A stretch of 64,000 nt of DNA from Cinclus cinclus (lineage: Eukaryota; Chordata; Aves; Passeriformes; Cinclidae): contig NC_085048.1 of assembly GCF_963662255.1 (NCBI RefSeq), positions 103,884,499 to 103,948,498 on the forward strand, read 5' to 3'. Made by a program: the position numbers and the translations under genes. Position 1 is the stretch's first letter. The number at the start of each line of letters is the position of its first letter. The notes below the pieces were generated by a model, which saw only the letters and a list, made by a program, of their open reading frames with translations, ran no database searches and was not told the DNA's origin. Below, piece by piece: positions 45,504 to 57,700 of the stretch.

Positions 45504-47024
45504 ACCCAGCAGTGCTCAGGTGATGCTCAAGCACTAGGGAAGTGGCAAGGGGACTGTCCCACACTGACCCCACAGAGGTGAGAGCATGGTCCTGACCCTG
45601 GGAAAACCAATAAAACCCAAGAAAGCATTGCAGCAGAGATGCAGAAACATCAGACATCTCTTCATCCTTCCTCCTGGGCAACGTGGTCTTCCAGCAAGAC
45701 TGGTAACATTTCCTAAAGAAACCCCAGGAAGAGAAAAGCTCTTGTGACACATGAAGTGGTGCCATGAGACTTTGTCCAAGCGGCAGCGGCTGGCTCCAGC
45801 TCAGAACCAGCACAGGCCTTGCAAGATGAACACAGCCCTCAGGTCTGAGAAAGTAAAGAGCTTAAAACCCGACTTTCTCTGAAGGAGATGAAATTTTAAT
45901 TGCTGTCACTGCTGCTCTCACCCACAATGTTTTGCACAGAAAAAGTGCTCCTTTCTACCACTCCAGAATGACCTAGAATTCATGTTAGGATATGGACATG
46001 CCTACACACTGATGGATTTATCTACTGTTTTGTGGGATGTGCACCCAGCCTCAGTCACCAGCCTCTTGTCCTCTTGGGTCATGGAAGAGTGAGTCAAAAA
46101 TCAACAGAAGGAAAATAATTTCCAAATGCTACTTCTTTTGCAGCCCCAAGAAGCTGCCTGTGTCAGCAGCACAATATGGCATCACATCTCCACTGCCCTG
46201 ACCACGGGGAACAGGGGAATATTTCAGTAATTATAGCAAATCCCCAGGTGCACCATCTAGAATAACCAATTTTAATAGCATGTCACTGTTCTGTCTCTTA
46301 AAGTAGCAGTGAATGGGCCGTAAGAAGTGCAGTGGGGGGACCTGCTCATACCAGGGCCTGCCTTGTGAGGGATTTAATCATCAGCATCTACACACCCACC
46401 CCTTCATGTCCACCACCACTGCCCCAATCCTTGCCTTGTTGCCTGAAGTTTGCCTCCTCTTCACTAATCTGCCGTGCTTTCAAGGAAAGCAGCATTTCTC
46501 CACAATAGGGGACAAAATGTTGAACTTCAGGCACTAAAACTTTGCTTTCTATTTTAATGCTCCAAAGGTCATCTTTGCCTAAAACATCTCATGCTCCCTA
46601 CCCTGAGTCCCCCATAGCCTACAAAACTTGGGAGAGAGAAGGAAGTTCAGTTTTCTTGCCTTTCTCCACCCAAATGTCTTCTACTGACTTTAAAACCTTC
46701 AGGGACATCCTTGCAAAATCCAAATTCCCAGAACAAACTTCAAAGCACTGGAAGCTAATATTAGCATTTTTCATAATGTTACAATGATTGTATTGTGTTA
46801 TAAAACCTTATAAATTATTTAAAAGGGTGTTTTTTGCCTTAATATTACAGAGTAGGCAGATAATTTTTGTGATTCCAAGGCTGCAGCTACAAATGCTGAG
46901 CTGACTGGCTGAACCGTGATGCTGCATTGGCACCAGTGTTGGGATCATTGCTGTGACAAGCAGTCCACAGCCATGCGCATTCCTGAAAAACCTCACCTTG
47001 CAGGGATCCAGAAGCAGATTAAGG
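45504..47024. other. Background, no gene supported
   Basis: Only frames below about 95 codons remain, apart from the long minus frame discussed at its left edge. Nothing recognisable. Confidence 0.55.
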
Positions 47025-47103
47025 AAAAAAAAAAACAAACAAAAAAACCCAAAAACAAACCCATCAAAACAAAACAAACCAACCAAAATAATTCAACTAC
47101 ATT
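47025..47103. repeat. A/C-rich tract, guanine-free for 79 nt
   Basis: Runs of A with CAAAC, AACCC and AACC words and no G. It is similar in style and orientation to the tract at 20017-20190. Confidence 0.78.
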
Positions 47104-47793
47104 GTGTTTATAGTGATGTAAAAAAAATCCCCTTCCACAGATTTACTAAATAACTGCCCTAAAAGTCAACCTAGAAGCAAAGTAACCTCAGAATCTGGGA
47201 ATCCACAGTATAGACACCAACAATTCCTAAAGCTGGTTAGAGTTCAATCTTGATGAGAGCACACATTGGATTTCTGCCAGCAAAAATAATACATACCCCA
47301 AAAAAATCCTTAAACCCCAATATTAATATTTTTAAAGAGTGGAAATACTGGGATTTTTTAAATGCTTTTATGATGCAGTGTGATATTTCCTCCATTATGT
47401 GACTACTGAAAAATAGTTTAGCTTAAAAAAAGGAACTGGTACAGCCTCTACACTCAGAACTTTTACTACCTACAGAGAGGGTTTAATTACAAAGGTCTTG
47501 TCCACAAGGTCAGGAAGAAGAAAACTAAAGGGAGTCTGATCCTGATTTACTGTGACTCCCTATCCCCACTCCCATAGTGTTAAAGGTGGTTTTCCACTGT
47601 AACATAATTTATATTCACTTTGAAGATACTTCATGGAGCATGGGGAGATGTGGGCTCTGCTGAGGATGACACGAGCAAATTCTAACAATGAGGATTTAGC
47701 CTGAGATAAAGGAGCTGTGTTATCAACTGAAATCAGATCTGGAATGCTGCCCTATACCGTGCTGGCTTTTTCAAGGGCAGGTTGAAATACCAA
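47104..47793. other. Background, no gene seen
   Basis: AT-rich unique sequence with no notable frame or repeat. Confidence 0.6.
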
Positions 47794-47858
47794 AGCACAG
47801 CTTTGGTCAAGGAAGAGGGTCCAACACCTTCTGGGTGGCCCTTGGCCAAAGCAGTGCT
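47794..47858 (+). other. Imperfect 19-bp hairpin of pre-miRNA size
   Basis: Left arm AGCACAGCTTTGGTCAAGG (47794-47812) and right arm CCTTGGCCAAAGCAGTGCT (47840-47858) are separated by 27 nt. As plus-strand RNA the stem has 17 Watson-Crick pairs, one G-U wobble and one A-A mismatch. On the minus strand the wobble becomes an A-C mismatch, which favours the plus strand. I recognise no known microRNA seed. The stem is shorter than the usual roughly 30 bp of a microRNA precursor, so this is a structural call, not an RNA gene call. Confidence 0.45.
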
Positions 47859-50800
47859 CCTACAGACACACTTTCACACAGGTCTTGTTTTGGAAAAGCG
47901 ACTACATGGCAGGTGTTGCACTTTTCTATGGGATTAGGGAATCAGGAAAGAGAAATTCTCTGGAGCAACAGAGAGAAAAAAAAAGAGGGGCGAAAAAAGG
48001 CTTAAAGAGGAAGCAGGCTGTGGCTACAGGAAAGCATATTTCTTTAAAAACACCTCAGGAAGTTATGTTACTTTAAATTTTTCAGCTGCTGCCCTCTGAA
48101 GAAGCACACGTCCCACTTTATCATGCAAAGGAAAGAAAAAACGGAGTGCCATAAATCGGAGTTGTGCTTACAGAGAAGGTGCTGTTTATCTGTCTGATAT
48201 TTAGACTGACCTTTGCTGGGTTGTGGAGTTTGTCTGTCTGCAAATCCTCAAATCTCAAACAGAGAACGCTGCTGAGAACCAACTGACCCGCAGGAGGATG
48301 AAATATTATCTCCCCTCCTCTGTATACAGCTTTTTCCCCGGGAGCCTCACCAGCACCAGGGTTTTATCTCCAGCCTCACGTGGGGCTGGGGGGCTGCAGG
48401 GCACCCCTTGTGCCAGCACCATGGTCTGCTTTGTGCTTGGGCTCCTCACTCTCATCTGTTTGATCAGCACATACAAAACTTGGCAGAACCTCACGTCAGT
48501 CCCAGTTTCTCCCTTCTGGTTTGTCTCCAGTCCCATTGCCCATTTCTGCTCCTGCCACTCGCATACGGTGGCAAATCCTGGGCAATGCTCCACAGGGGGA
48601 ACCTCAGAACCCAACTCACATCCCAGCTGCACTTCATTTTCCCAATGCTGCTTCATTCTCTCCTTAGAACACTGGAGTGGTTTCTTTTAAATCAATCCTT
48701 GGAAGATGATCATGCAACAGAGATGGCACCGGCGCTACTTTTGTTATCCTGAGGAAAATGTATTGCTGTGTTTTTGCCAACCATCCCCGTTGCCAGTGCT
48801 TAAGATTCAGTGCTGGAGCTCATGCCTTCCCCTTGCTTAGCCTTCCAAAGCCTTTTGCAAACATTTAAATAAACAGCCCTAGGAAGCAAGTACTAATAAA
48901 TACATTTTACAGAGGCTGATTTAGTCCAGCCAGTAGGAGTTAGGCACACACGAATTAGTAGCAGACTCAGAAAAGCAGCCCCTGTGCCTTGAGTCCAAGT
49001 GCTGCCAGACAAAAGCTGGCTACAGTCACTTCCCAAGCATCCCAGAAAAATAGACTCTCACTCCACCAGCTCCCCTTGCAAACTTCTTTCAAGAGCCTGA
49101 AATCCCATGAAACAGTGAGGTTCACCAAAGTGGGCTGAAATCAGTCCTACCCTAATTTCCATCCACCCCCCCAGAAAGCCCTCTCCAATGCAACACCCCT
49201 GGTCCTTCCCTCCAGCCACAGGAGGAATCCCCTAATGAGTTAATGCTAAATGAAGCAACAGGCAAGATTTGTGAATGAACAGGCCAGAGGACTGTCAGGC
49301 CAATCTTCTCACAATGATGGCTTATTCACAAAAACTGGGCTTTGAACAACCTAATTAGGACTAGGAATACATCATCTGGACAGTACTGAGAGAAGTGAAA
49401 TATGTTGCAATTACCAACGCTCCTTCTATTGTTTCCAATATCAGCTGAGCAGCCAAGGAAACCTCCTTCCTTGAGCAGGAAAAGGGCACAGCAAGCTCCA
49501 GATGCCTCTGCTTGTGCAATCTGAGGACAATCCAGTGAAAACCCCAGGCTGAGGAGCAGCAGCTGGGCCCTTTTCCTTGGTGTTCCAAACCAGACCGCAT
49601 GTGATATCCCCATCCACCAAGGCCTGAGCCAGGTCTGGTGATGGCCACAGCAGTCACTCCACTTCCCAGAGTTAAAGCCCAGGATTGAAACTCAGCCTTA
49701 AAGTCCCTCTAAAGGTGCTTTTGGGGGCACAGCACCTGCAGGCAGTAGTGACACAACCACCCTTCAGTCCTTGCTGGCATCCCTCTGGTTGATGTTCCAC
49801 ACTGAGGGCACTGCAGGCCTCTGGTGGGATTATTACCTACCATGGAGGGAGTGATTTCATCCATCTCCATACAAATGAAGAAGCTGAGCACCTGTTCTTT
49901 CCCACAGAGGCTCTCCCTACCCGTGTCTCCACTGGCGGTTTCCCTGCCACCTGCCAAAAGGAGACATGGCAAAGCCCAGGTGTGAGCTGGAAGAGTTAAG
50001 CCTCCAGCATTTAAGCACAGATGGAGTCAGAGAAGACTTTCCTTCTTTAAAAGTGCAACTGTTCAGTTTCCCTCAGGTACAGATTCATTAGCTCTTGACT
50101 GGCTCTCCTGGCTTGCTGACTACTTGTGGAAAAAGCCATTTACCCTGGTGAATGTCAAGGTTAGTTCAAACCCTCCTTGTCATCAGTCTCTCTGGCAGAA
50201 GGTCAGGGAGAACCTTTCCTCAAATGGGCAGCATCAAACAAAGCAGAGGCTGACTTAACTCACCTAAGGAAAGGAGACCTTCCCTGCTAGGCAATAGGGA
50301 CAGGAGATTAACCCCTCCCTCTCCCCCAGCTCCTGTGGTACTGCCTTCAGGTAGTGACCTCCACACCCATGGGACTGATCACATCTTCATCTCCCCTTGC
50401 TGGCAAAAACCACCAGGGAAGACTCATCCTCCAAAGATGTTATCGCAGCAACAGCTCATATCCCTTTTCTTAAATTACATTTGTTTAGACTTTTAGTTTA
50501 ATTCTTACACCTCCAGCACTACAAGCCTCCTCACAAGGTCATTTAGGAAGCATTACAGCATATCACAAACAATAACCACCCATTTAATACCTGTTAGCTT
50601 GGGCTCCTACAGAACATGATGTGATGTCTTCAAGGTGGTGGGAAACCCCTCCATATATGCAAAGAGAGGCACACATGGTACTTAATGAAAAAGAAAAAGG
50701 GGAAAAAAAATCCTGCCAAGCCTCCGTACACTTGTGTGTGCTGTGAGTGAGCCAACTCAAAGGATAATTAATGTTAAAAGGAAATATTTTTGGAGGTAAC

Positions 50801-51509
50801 ACTTTTGATAAGAATACCATGGGTAAATGACAGGAAAAGCTCTCTGGCACCTGGAATGGGTTTCATCCACAGGGCTTTAGCATAAGAAAATGAATGGGAG
50901 AACAAGAGAGGAAACTTTCAGTGCTCCTTTCATGCTCTCCATTCACATGGGAAGAATTAGAGGAATTTTGCAGCAGGAGGGAATGGTGGTAAATTATAAA
51001 TGGCCTCATCACAGAAAAATACTGAGGTTTTGAACACTCAATCTTGCAGCATTACCAGCTTGCTCCAAGGGTTTCACTCTCTACCCCCCCCTAGGCCAGA
51101 ATGCGTGAGCCAGCTCTGAGGGTCCCATCCAGAGAGCCACCTGTGCCATCTCTCCCAGCATCTGAGGGTGCTGGGACCAAAGGGAAGCAGAAGGATGGAC
51201 ATGTCCTTGTTGCAAAAGCCCAAGGCAGAGCACACCCACGGCAAACAGGCACTGTGAGGGAGAATAAAGCTTAAGGAAATAAAATGTTCTCTGTCTTACA
51301 GCATTTCTCAGCTGGGAGACTGAGAGCCTACTGCAAAAAGCTCATTAGGAATCTTAACACAGAAGGAAAAAGTGTTGCAATTATGAAGCTTCAACTCAAA
51401 TTCTTTTTGGAGAGGATAGTAGTTTTTGAATTCTCTCGTTCACCTATAAGGCACAAGAGAGGCTTGGTCTGGGAGTTCTGGTGCAGAAGAGCTCTCCTGT
51501 AAAGCAATA
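47859..51509. other. Background, no gene supported
   Basis: The 155-codon plus frame (48223-48690) is opposed by a 116-codon minus frame (48306-48656) and a 114-codon plus frame in another phase. None has a recognisable domain. At 51285-51300 TTCTCTGTCTTACAG resembles an acceptor and leads into a 72-codon frame, but the downstream donor (CTGTAAAG, about 51500) is weak. Confidence 0.55.
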
Positions 51510-51870
51510 CTCACCTACAGTCAATTAGACATTAGCCGGTGCTTTGAAGTTTAGAGACTCTGAGATTCTTCAAAGAAGGCCTATTTTGAACCAGTATTTC
51601 AGCTGAGGTCAAACATGGCACCCACACCTCGCTTCAGACTTCTCTGCCCTCGCGAACAACAAACATGGTTTGTGGTATTTCTAATTTGTGGAGGTTTCTG
51701 AGAGATGAGCAGATCAAAAATGTAAATGGCTTCAGCCCTCGGGTCAAGCAGGCAATCTGTGCCAGCGTGTGAAGGAAATGAGTATGACAGTTCACAAAAC
51801 GTTGCTTCCAGGAATAAGAGCTCTCAGTTTCCTAATAAGCTAATGGTGGGCTTAAAGAGGACGCTCTGAA
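51510..51870. promoter_or_regulatory. Candidate conserved noncoding element
   Basis: Unique sequence with AGTCAATTAGACATTAG, AACAAACATGGTTTGTGG and CCTAATAAGCTAATGG words. ACAAAC, ATG and GTTTGT (51659-51673) form an inverted pair resembling forkhead cores. Several isolated CpGs persist in an otherwise CpG-poor area, which is often a mark of constraint. Confidence 0.33.
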
Positions 51871-53419
51871 TCCCAGTCTCCCTCTGAATTTCCTCTGGGT
51901 TACAGCTGGAGAGCAGACCCTGGGCCTGTCAGAAGACAGATCTATCTACTTGAGGGCCCAGGCTTAGACCTGACTTTTGTTACCGCGTGTTTTGGCATCT
52001 GCCTGACTGTCTGGGTTGGGATTCAAAGGGGCCTGTGTGTTTTACCCCTGTGCAAATGAGTCCTGAAAAAAACCCTTCCCTGCTCCTATTGTCTGCAAGA
52101 CTCCTTTCCACACTAATTCTGTACTTGTAACACACTCCTGCAAAACAAAGCCAGAGATGTACAAGGCCTGTCTTGTCTGATTCCATTAGGGATGGGGAGC
52201 ATTCCTATTAGTTTGAAAATAGGTCGAGGCCTTTTCATGTTCACTCAGTTTTCAGGTTTCATTTTTACACACACGCACATATTATAGGTGGGGCTGATGG
52301 CACCATCTATTACTAAGGTTGTATGACACTTCCCATTCTAAGAGACTGTTTCATTTGCTTATAACTTCTCCAAACTCAAACCAGACTTCTTCTGCAATTG
52401 CAGCTTCCAGCTGCCGGAAGAGGGGCCTTGGGGAGAACAACAGGAATCATTTTTCCCTGGGTATCTCCAGGTCTCAGAGACACAGAAAAGGAAAAGAAAA
52501 GGAAACAACTTCATTTAATGGGGGGATAAGAGGACAAGTGAGGAAGACTGTGAGGATGGAAAGAAATCCACGGGAGAACAGGTCAAGCAAAACTGAAATA
52601 TGGGATGGGAAAAATGGGTTACAGCTGGCCTTGCTTGGGTGGACACAGACTCTGCAGAGAGGAGCCAATGCTAAATGATGAGGGGAAGAGTAAGGCTGTT
52701 TGGGCCACGTCATGGGATAAAAACACTTTGAGGAACAAAAAAAAATATTTTTAAAAAAGAGATCCTGTGCCTGGGCAAGCAATGAGACTGGGAGTCGGCC
52801 GATGGCAGCAGAACAATGGAGTTGGACAAGGACATGATGGTGGGGCAGGCTGGGCGAGGAAGCAGGAACAGAATGCAACAGAAGGGTCGGTGCAGAAGGT
52901 CACTGAATCACACCAGTTGGTCTGTGTCAATGGGAAAATGTCAGGGATATCCCACAGTAAAGGAAGAACTTTGAATGAACTTCCCAACCTACCCTGGAAA
53001 AATGAAAGCAGCACAAAGCTGAGTTCAACAGACACTGAGTCTCCTTTGCTTAGAAACAGGCACTACTTGTGCTCATCAGCAAGGGGAAAGAGAGGTCTTT
53101 CAGTCCCCTTATCCCAAAACAGCATCAACTTCTGCCACTGCTTCCAGCATAAACACTGGGTGTGAGGGGGGAAAAGATCATAAAATGATCACTGAGATTA
53201 AAAAACAATACATTGACAAAGACTACCTGAGTGGTGAGAGGAAAGAGCTACCAAAGGAAGCCAGCCAAGCATTCATGGGCAAGTGTTCCCTTTGAGGCTC
53301 CCTGTGACCCTGAAAAGAGGAGAACTGAGGTTCCCCAAACCCCTAGTGAGTTCTGTAAATACAAGTGATATCCTCCCCATCCCTATATTTTCTGACATAA
53401 TTCTTGCACATCCAGGGAT
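51871..53419. other. Background, no gene supported
   Basis: Opposed frames of 132-134 codons (52474-52878 minus, 52767-53165 plus) and of 119 codons (52319-52678 plus) show no domain. The plus strand is A/G-rich at 52480-52600, which lengthens frames. Confidence 0.55.
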
Positions 53420-53830
53420 TCACCAATTGAAAAAAAATTAGATCAGATCATGAGGTAAAATTAGACTGGGTGCAGATGGGAGAAGGTTAAAACTACTCTT
53501 TTGCCTCTGTGATTGGAGCTGGGAGGCACGAGAGCATCTCACGGTAGGAACGCACCACTGTGGAGATAATTTGTGTTAAATTGAAGCTCTGCATTGACAG
53601 ATAGCTAAGTACAATAACAATTATAATAATAAAAGCCAGGCCCCAGCACATGCTGCGTGCACGGACATTTCTTGCCCTTGAAAATAGCTAGGGAACAGTG
53701 GAGCTCTGTGTAACTATCATTTAAGGAAGCTAAAAAACACGTGAGCTAAAAATGTGTGTTTCCAGATGAATTGGAGAGAGGAGTTTGTTGGTGCAAAGTC
53801 TTAAATACAAGTTTGAAATGGCAAATAACA
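53420..53830. promoter_or_regulatory. Candidate conserved noncoding element
   Basis: CAATTGAAAA, TTGACAGATAGC, ACAATAACAATTATAATAAT and CACGTGAGC words combine TGACAG, SOX-like and E-box motifs in repeat-free sequence. No notable frame crosses it. Confidence 0.35.
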
Positions 53831-54559
53831 CTGTAATGCACTGGTAGGTGCCACAGTGGTTTTGCAAAAGCAACAAAATGAAGGTGTTATTTGGAAGGAG
53901 CCATGCATTGTAGGGAACTGGACATCACCTTAAAGTTTTCCTTAACCAAGTGTACTAATAATGCTGCAGGTCTGAGGTTCTGCTTCACTTGTGCCCCAGA
54001 GCTTGAGGCAGATCTCAAGAGCACTGAGTCACCATATTCCTCTGAAATATTGGGCCATGGAAGTGGTGAAAGAGTTGAATCTAAATCCAAAACCATCACA
54101 AAAAAAAAAAAAAAAAGAAAAGAAAAAGAAAGAAAGAAAAAAGAAGGGGTTGGAAGGTAAATAAAAATTATTCCTGAGGGTTTTAAAAAACCTCTAACTA
54201 CAAGTGGCTTGGGTGAAGTCTTCCTGTGGACAGACTGTTCTACATCTCCATACTTATTTTTGATCCTTCTTTGGTGCATCTGGTGTAGATTAAATTCAGT
54301 GCCCATCTGATGAAGCATGGCAAACTGTACACAATAACAAACCCAAAAGTCACATTGTTCCTTCAGCTGTCGCTCCCCAAAGGGCAGCAGATGAAAGTTG
54401 CACCCTCATCCCAGTGGTGGGCGTTTGGGAATGTGGGATTCTACAGCTCCTGTGCTGAAACTTGGACTGTGGCTAGAGGTGAGCATAGCTACAACATACA
54501 AATACACCATAAATTTTCTTGGAGAAAAAAAGACCCCTAAGATTGCATGCAAAAGGAGA
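53831..54559. other. Background with an A then G/A tract
   Basis: A run of 17 A at 54100-54116 is followed by G/A repeats to about 54146. The overlapping minus frame (143 codons) has the Phe/Ser/Leu bias expected from that tract. A weak exon-like pair at about 54367-54479 (acceptor TTGTTCCTTCAG, donor GAGGTGAGC) has no other support. Confidence 0.55.
54100..54146 (+). repeat. Poly-A then (GAAA)n-like purine tract
   Basis: Seventeen A followed by GAAAA and GAAA words. No retrocopy body is recognised upstream. Confidence 0.85.
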
Positions 54560-54790
54560 AACAATTAAAGAAAGTCAATTAAAATCAAATTCTTAAAACT
54601 TAGGATATGCCAAACTGGAAGTTGCTTGGTCAACTTTAATTCAGTCTCCCTCCTGGTACAATGGAATTTTGATTCAGTCTTTAATTACACGATCACTTAA
54701 TGTTTGTTTCACAAGATCATTTCCTCATTCAGTGCAAAGCAGTTGCCCAGGCAACCTTCATCTTTGCATTTTTCAAATTTTGAGTGCTCA
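54560..54790. promoter_or_regulatory. Candidate conserved noncoding element with perfect RFX X-box
   Basis: AT-rich, repeat-free sequence with TCAATTAAAATC and CTTTAATTACACG words. It contains GTTGCCCAGGCAAC (54742-54755), a perfect GTTGCC-N2-GGCAAC X-box as bound by RFX factors. TTTGCAT follows near 54763. RFX sites of this quality are typical of ciliary-gene promoters and of neural or ependymal enhancers; which applies here is unknown. Confidence 0.42.
54742..54755. promoter_or_regulatory. Perfect palindromic RFX X-box
   Basis: Both GTTGCC half-sites are exact, with the canonical 2-bp spacing. Confidence 0.6.
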
Positions 54791-57700
54791 ATTCAACAGT
54801 CTTTCAGGGAGGAAAAAAAAAAAAGGAAATATTTGTACAAAGTAACTATGGACCTGGTCTAGGTGGTTTCCTCAGGGACATGTGGTGCTTCTCCAAGAGG
54901 AATGAAGTTCTCTGAGAGTGTGAACATTTCCACAATAATTGTTCTGGCAGCAATTGCTGCTCCCCTTCCCCAGCCAAAACAAGGCTGTGGGTGACAAGTG
55001 CTGCTCTCTCCCAAGGTCCATCACGACAGGGAGCAATGCTGAGCTCTCAGAAGATGTTCAAGGCCTGTCACAGGCATGGAGCTGGCCTCCAACCACCACG
55101 CTGAAGTCGTGGTTTAGGCTCTGGGGTGATCCCCAACTGCCAGCACTCATTCATCCCAGCACGGGCAGGATGGTGGAAAGTGAGAGATGTGCTTTTGGCT
55201 ATCACGGCACTCTGTTAGTTACTGTTCCACCCTGGCCCCCAATTAACTCCCTGCTCCAGCCTCAAATCAATTAGGTTTATGCCCCTGCCCAGTTCTCAGT
55301 GTGCTCCAGTCTCACATCAATTCTGCCTGCAGTGATTTAACAGTGATTTAGCCCCTGTCTCAAATGTACCACTTACCCCCCATGACACTGCAATTGTTCT
55401 ACATTTATTTTCTCCTCTTTTCCTCTTTTGCTTCTCCCTGCTCCTCCTCAATATGGGAAATTTCTCAAAGCACACCTTTTGCCTGGAGTTGTTTTGCTTT
55501 CACAAATCAGCACTTTCCAGTAACAAAATGGTTTGTCTAAAAAGAAAAAAAACAAACCTTCACACAGCCTCTGGTGAGAGCTCTGTGGCCTCAGCTGATG
55601 GTTTCTTTCTCTAGCAAACTTTTGCTTCTACACTTCTCTTCAGCTCTCCTGGCTTTCTTCTGGGGATTTCAATATCAATGAAGCCAACAGCCACTGTTTT
55701 TTCTTATGATGCTCCTTCCACATTTTTAATTTGAGGAAGGCCTTTGCAAGGCTTCATTCTTCCAGGTGTGCTCTTCTTTTGTACCCTGAGTGGACTTTCC
55801 CTGGACAGGAATTCAAGTCTGAATGACTACAGCCACAAAAGGTTCATTTTGAGTCCACCAGGGCAAGGTGAAACGAGGCTCCAGCCTTGCTGGAAGAACA
55901 GCACTGGGACTCTGCCCCATGGGGCACTTTGGTGTGTTGGGAAGATGGAGGCATTAGTGATGGGGTCTGGGATGAGTCATATCATTTAAAATGGGAGCTC
56001 AATCCCATTCCTCATACACACAAACAAACTCCAACAAACAAAAGAAACCTCCAAAAAAGGGAAAACCAAACTTTTCTATTCTAAGCCTCATTTCAGCATT
56101 AATTAATATTTTCAGCCCCCCTGCCAGGTAGAGAAGGCAAACAGGGATTATTCCTTTTCCCCATTACAGCCAAATCACCCAACAGCCACAGTCAGCAGCT
56201 CTTTCCCAGCAGGAAAGGGAAGAGTGAAAGGGTTGATCCCCCCCTCCACTCAGCTTTCAGGGAGTTCTCCCACTGATTTTAGTGTGCACCAGCTGTGGCC
56301 TGCCCCTCAGAAGTGTGGGACCCCCAGCACTGAGGGCAAGGTGGCAGCTGGAGTTCTGCCTGGCTGGAGGTGACACCACCATGGATAGGTGCCAGCCTGG
56401 CGCTGCTGGCTCTGAGCACAGCTCAGCTCCCTCGCAGTTGCAGATTTAGCCTAAGCTCAGCTCCTCTGGTCCTCCCAGCCCGCCTGTTTCCGGAAACTGG
56501 TGATATTATATTTCAGGGTGCTAAAACGTTTGTATATCCCTGCCTTATAAAACATGCAAAAATGCCATCTGCAGTTAGCATGACTAACTCCAAGCACACA
56601 GCCCTACTATAGATCCCCTCGCAGCTTTCTTCCTTTCATTGCTAAACACTTTTCAAGCAAGAAAGAAAAATCCATTTTTAGTGCTAATGCCACCTGCAGG
56701 TTGAAGAAAAACAGTTGCAAGATCCCTGAAAACTGAACGAACATGCCTTTCCCCCTCCCCTCCTTCCCTGGCTAACCACAAGGAACATCCCTGTGCAACT
56801 GCACCTTTTTCTGGACGGAAATTATTTTGTCCATTGGAATAGCGACCTTTTCTCACTCTCAGATAACACAGCTTGTCTTATCTGCTGGTGGAAACTTCCA
56901 CCTGGCTGGTCACTAGTGGTTTGTGGGGAGCCTAAAATTAAACAAGAAATTTTCTCTGATGTTTCTTCTGTAAGTGCTCCTGGCTCCCCTGCCTTGATGG
57001 GACGTAGGGATCTCAGCTGCCAATGACCCATTCCCAAGAAGTCTAATTCAGATGGACGTTCAAATGTGTATTTATCCCCCTGTCAGAAACTGGCTGGAAA
57101 TGCTTCATGCTGTATTTGAACACTAAATGCAGACACTGCTGCTGGATGCACAGCCCCCATCCCTTACTGACATCGCTGGATGCTCCAAATATGAACCTGG
57201 GAGCTGCAAACTCCTTATTTTAACATGGAATGCCTTCAACATGGTGCTTTTGAGCCTCATTTCAGTTCTTTAAAGTGGGATTAGTGGCCCCAGATGGATT
57301 TCCAAGAGGAAGAACCACCTTGCTCTGAAGAAGAAACTTAACCCTAAGCACACCTGGCCAGGCTCTGTTATTTAGCTCTATCTTAGCGTCACCAGCAGGA
57401 CTGCCCATGACTGCTACCTGCAGGGACCAGTCATGCCACACATTCTTCCCTCCATGGAGACTCATCCACATGTTTTCCTCCCAGGCCCAGGAAGCACAGT
57501 TCTAACACCAGCTATTGCCCTCCAAATATTGCTTCTGGGAACGTCATCGCTACCACTGGTTCATCCTTTTCATTGATGGTACACTTTCAGTCATGCCACA
57601 GACCCTGCTTTCAGCCTTACAGTGATTTTTCCTGCTGTGTGAATTCTATCTGGGAAGCAGTGAGCAGAGCTGGAACAGTCAAGTGTGTTTGACTTTGCCC

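Noticed and set aside
45142..45813. Longest frame, 223 codons, minus strand
   Set aside because: No recognisable domain. It is overlapped by 111-codon and 68-codon plus-strand frames, and the composition (Ser, Leu, Cys, Trp rich) is typical of translated noncoding DNA.
54100..54116. Poly-A runs as processed-pseudogene tails
   Set aside because: No upstream coding remnant, poly-A signal at the right distance or target-site duplication is visible for this or the other A runs.
54367..54479. Exon-like interval between TTCCTTCAG and GGTGAGC
   Set aside because: The acceptor tract is short and the frame is unrecognisable; it is at chance expectation.
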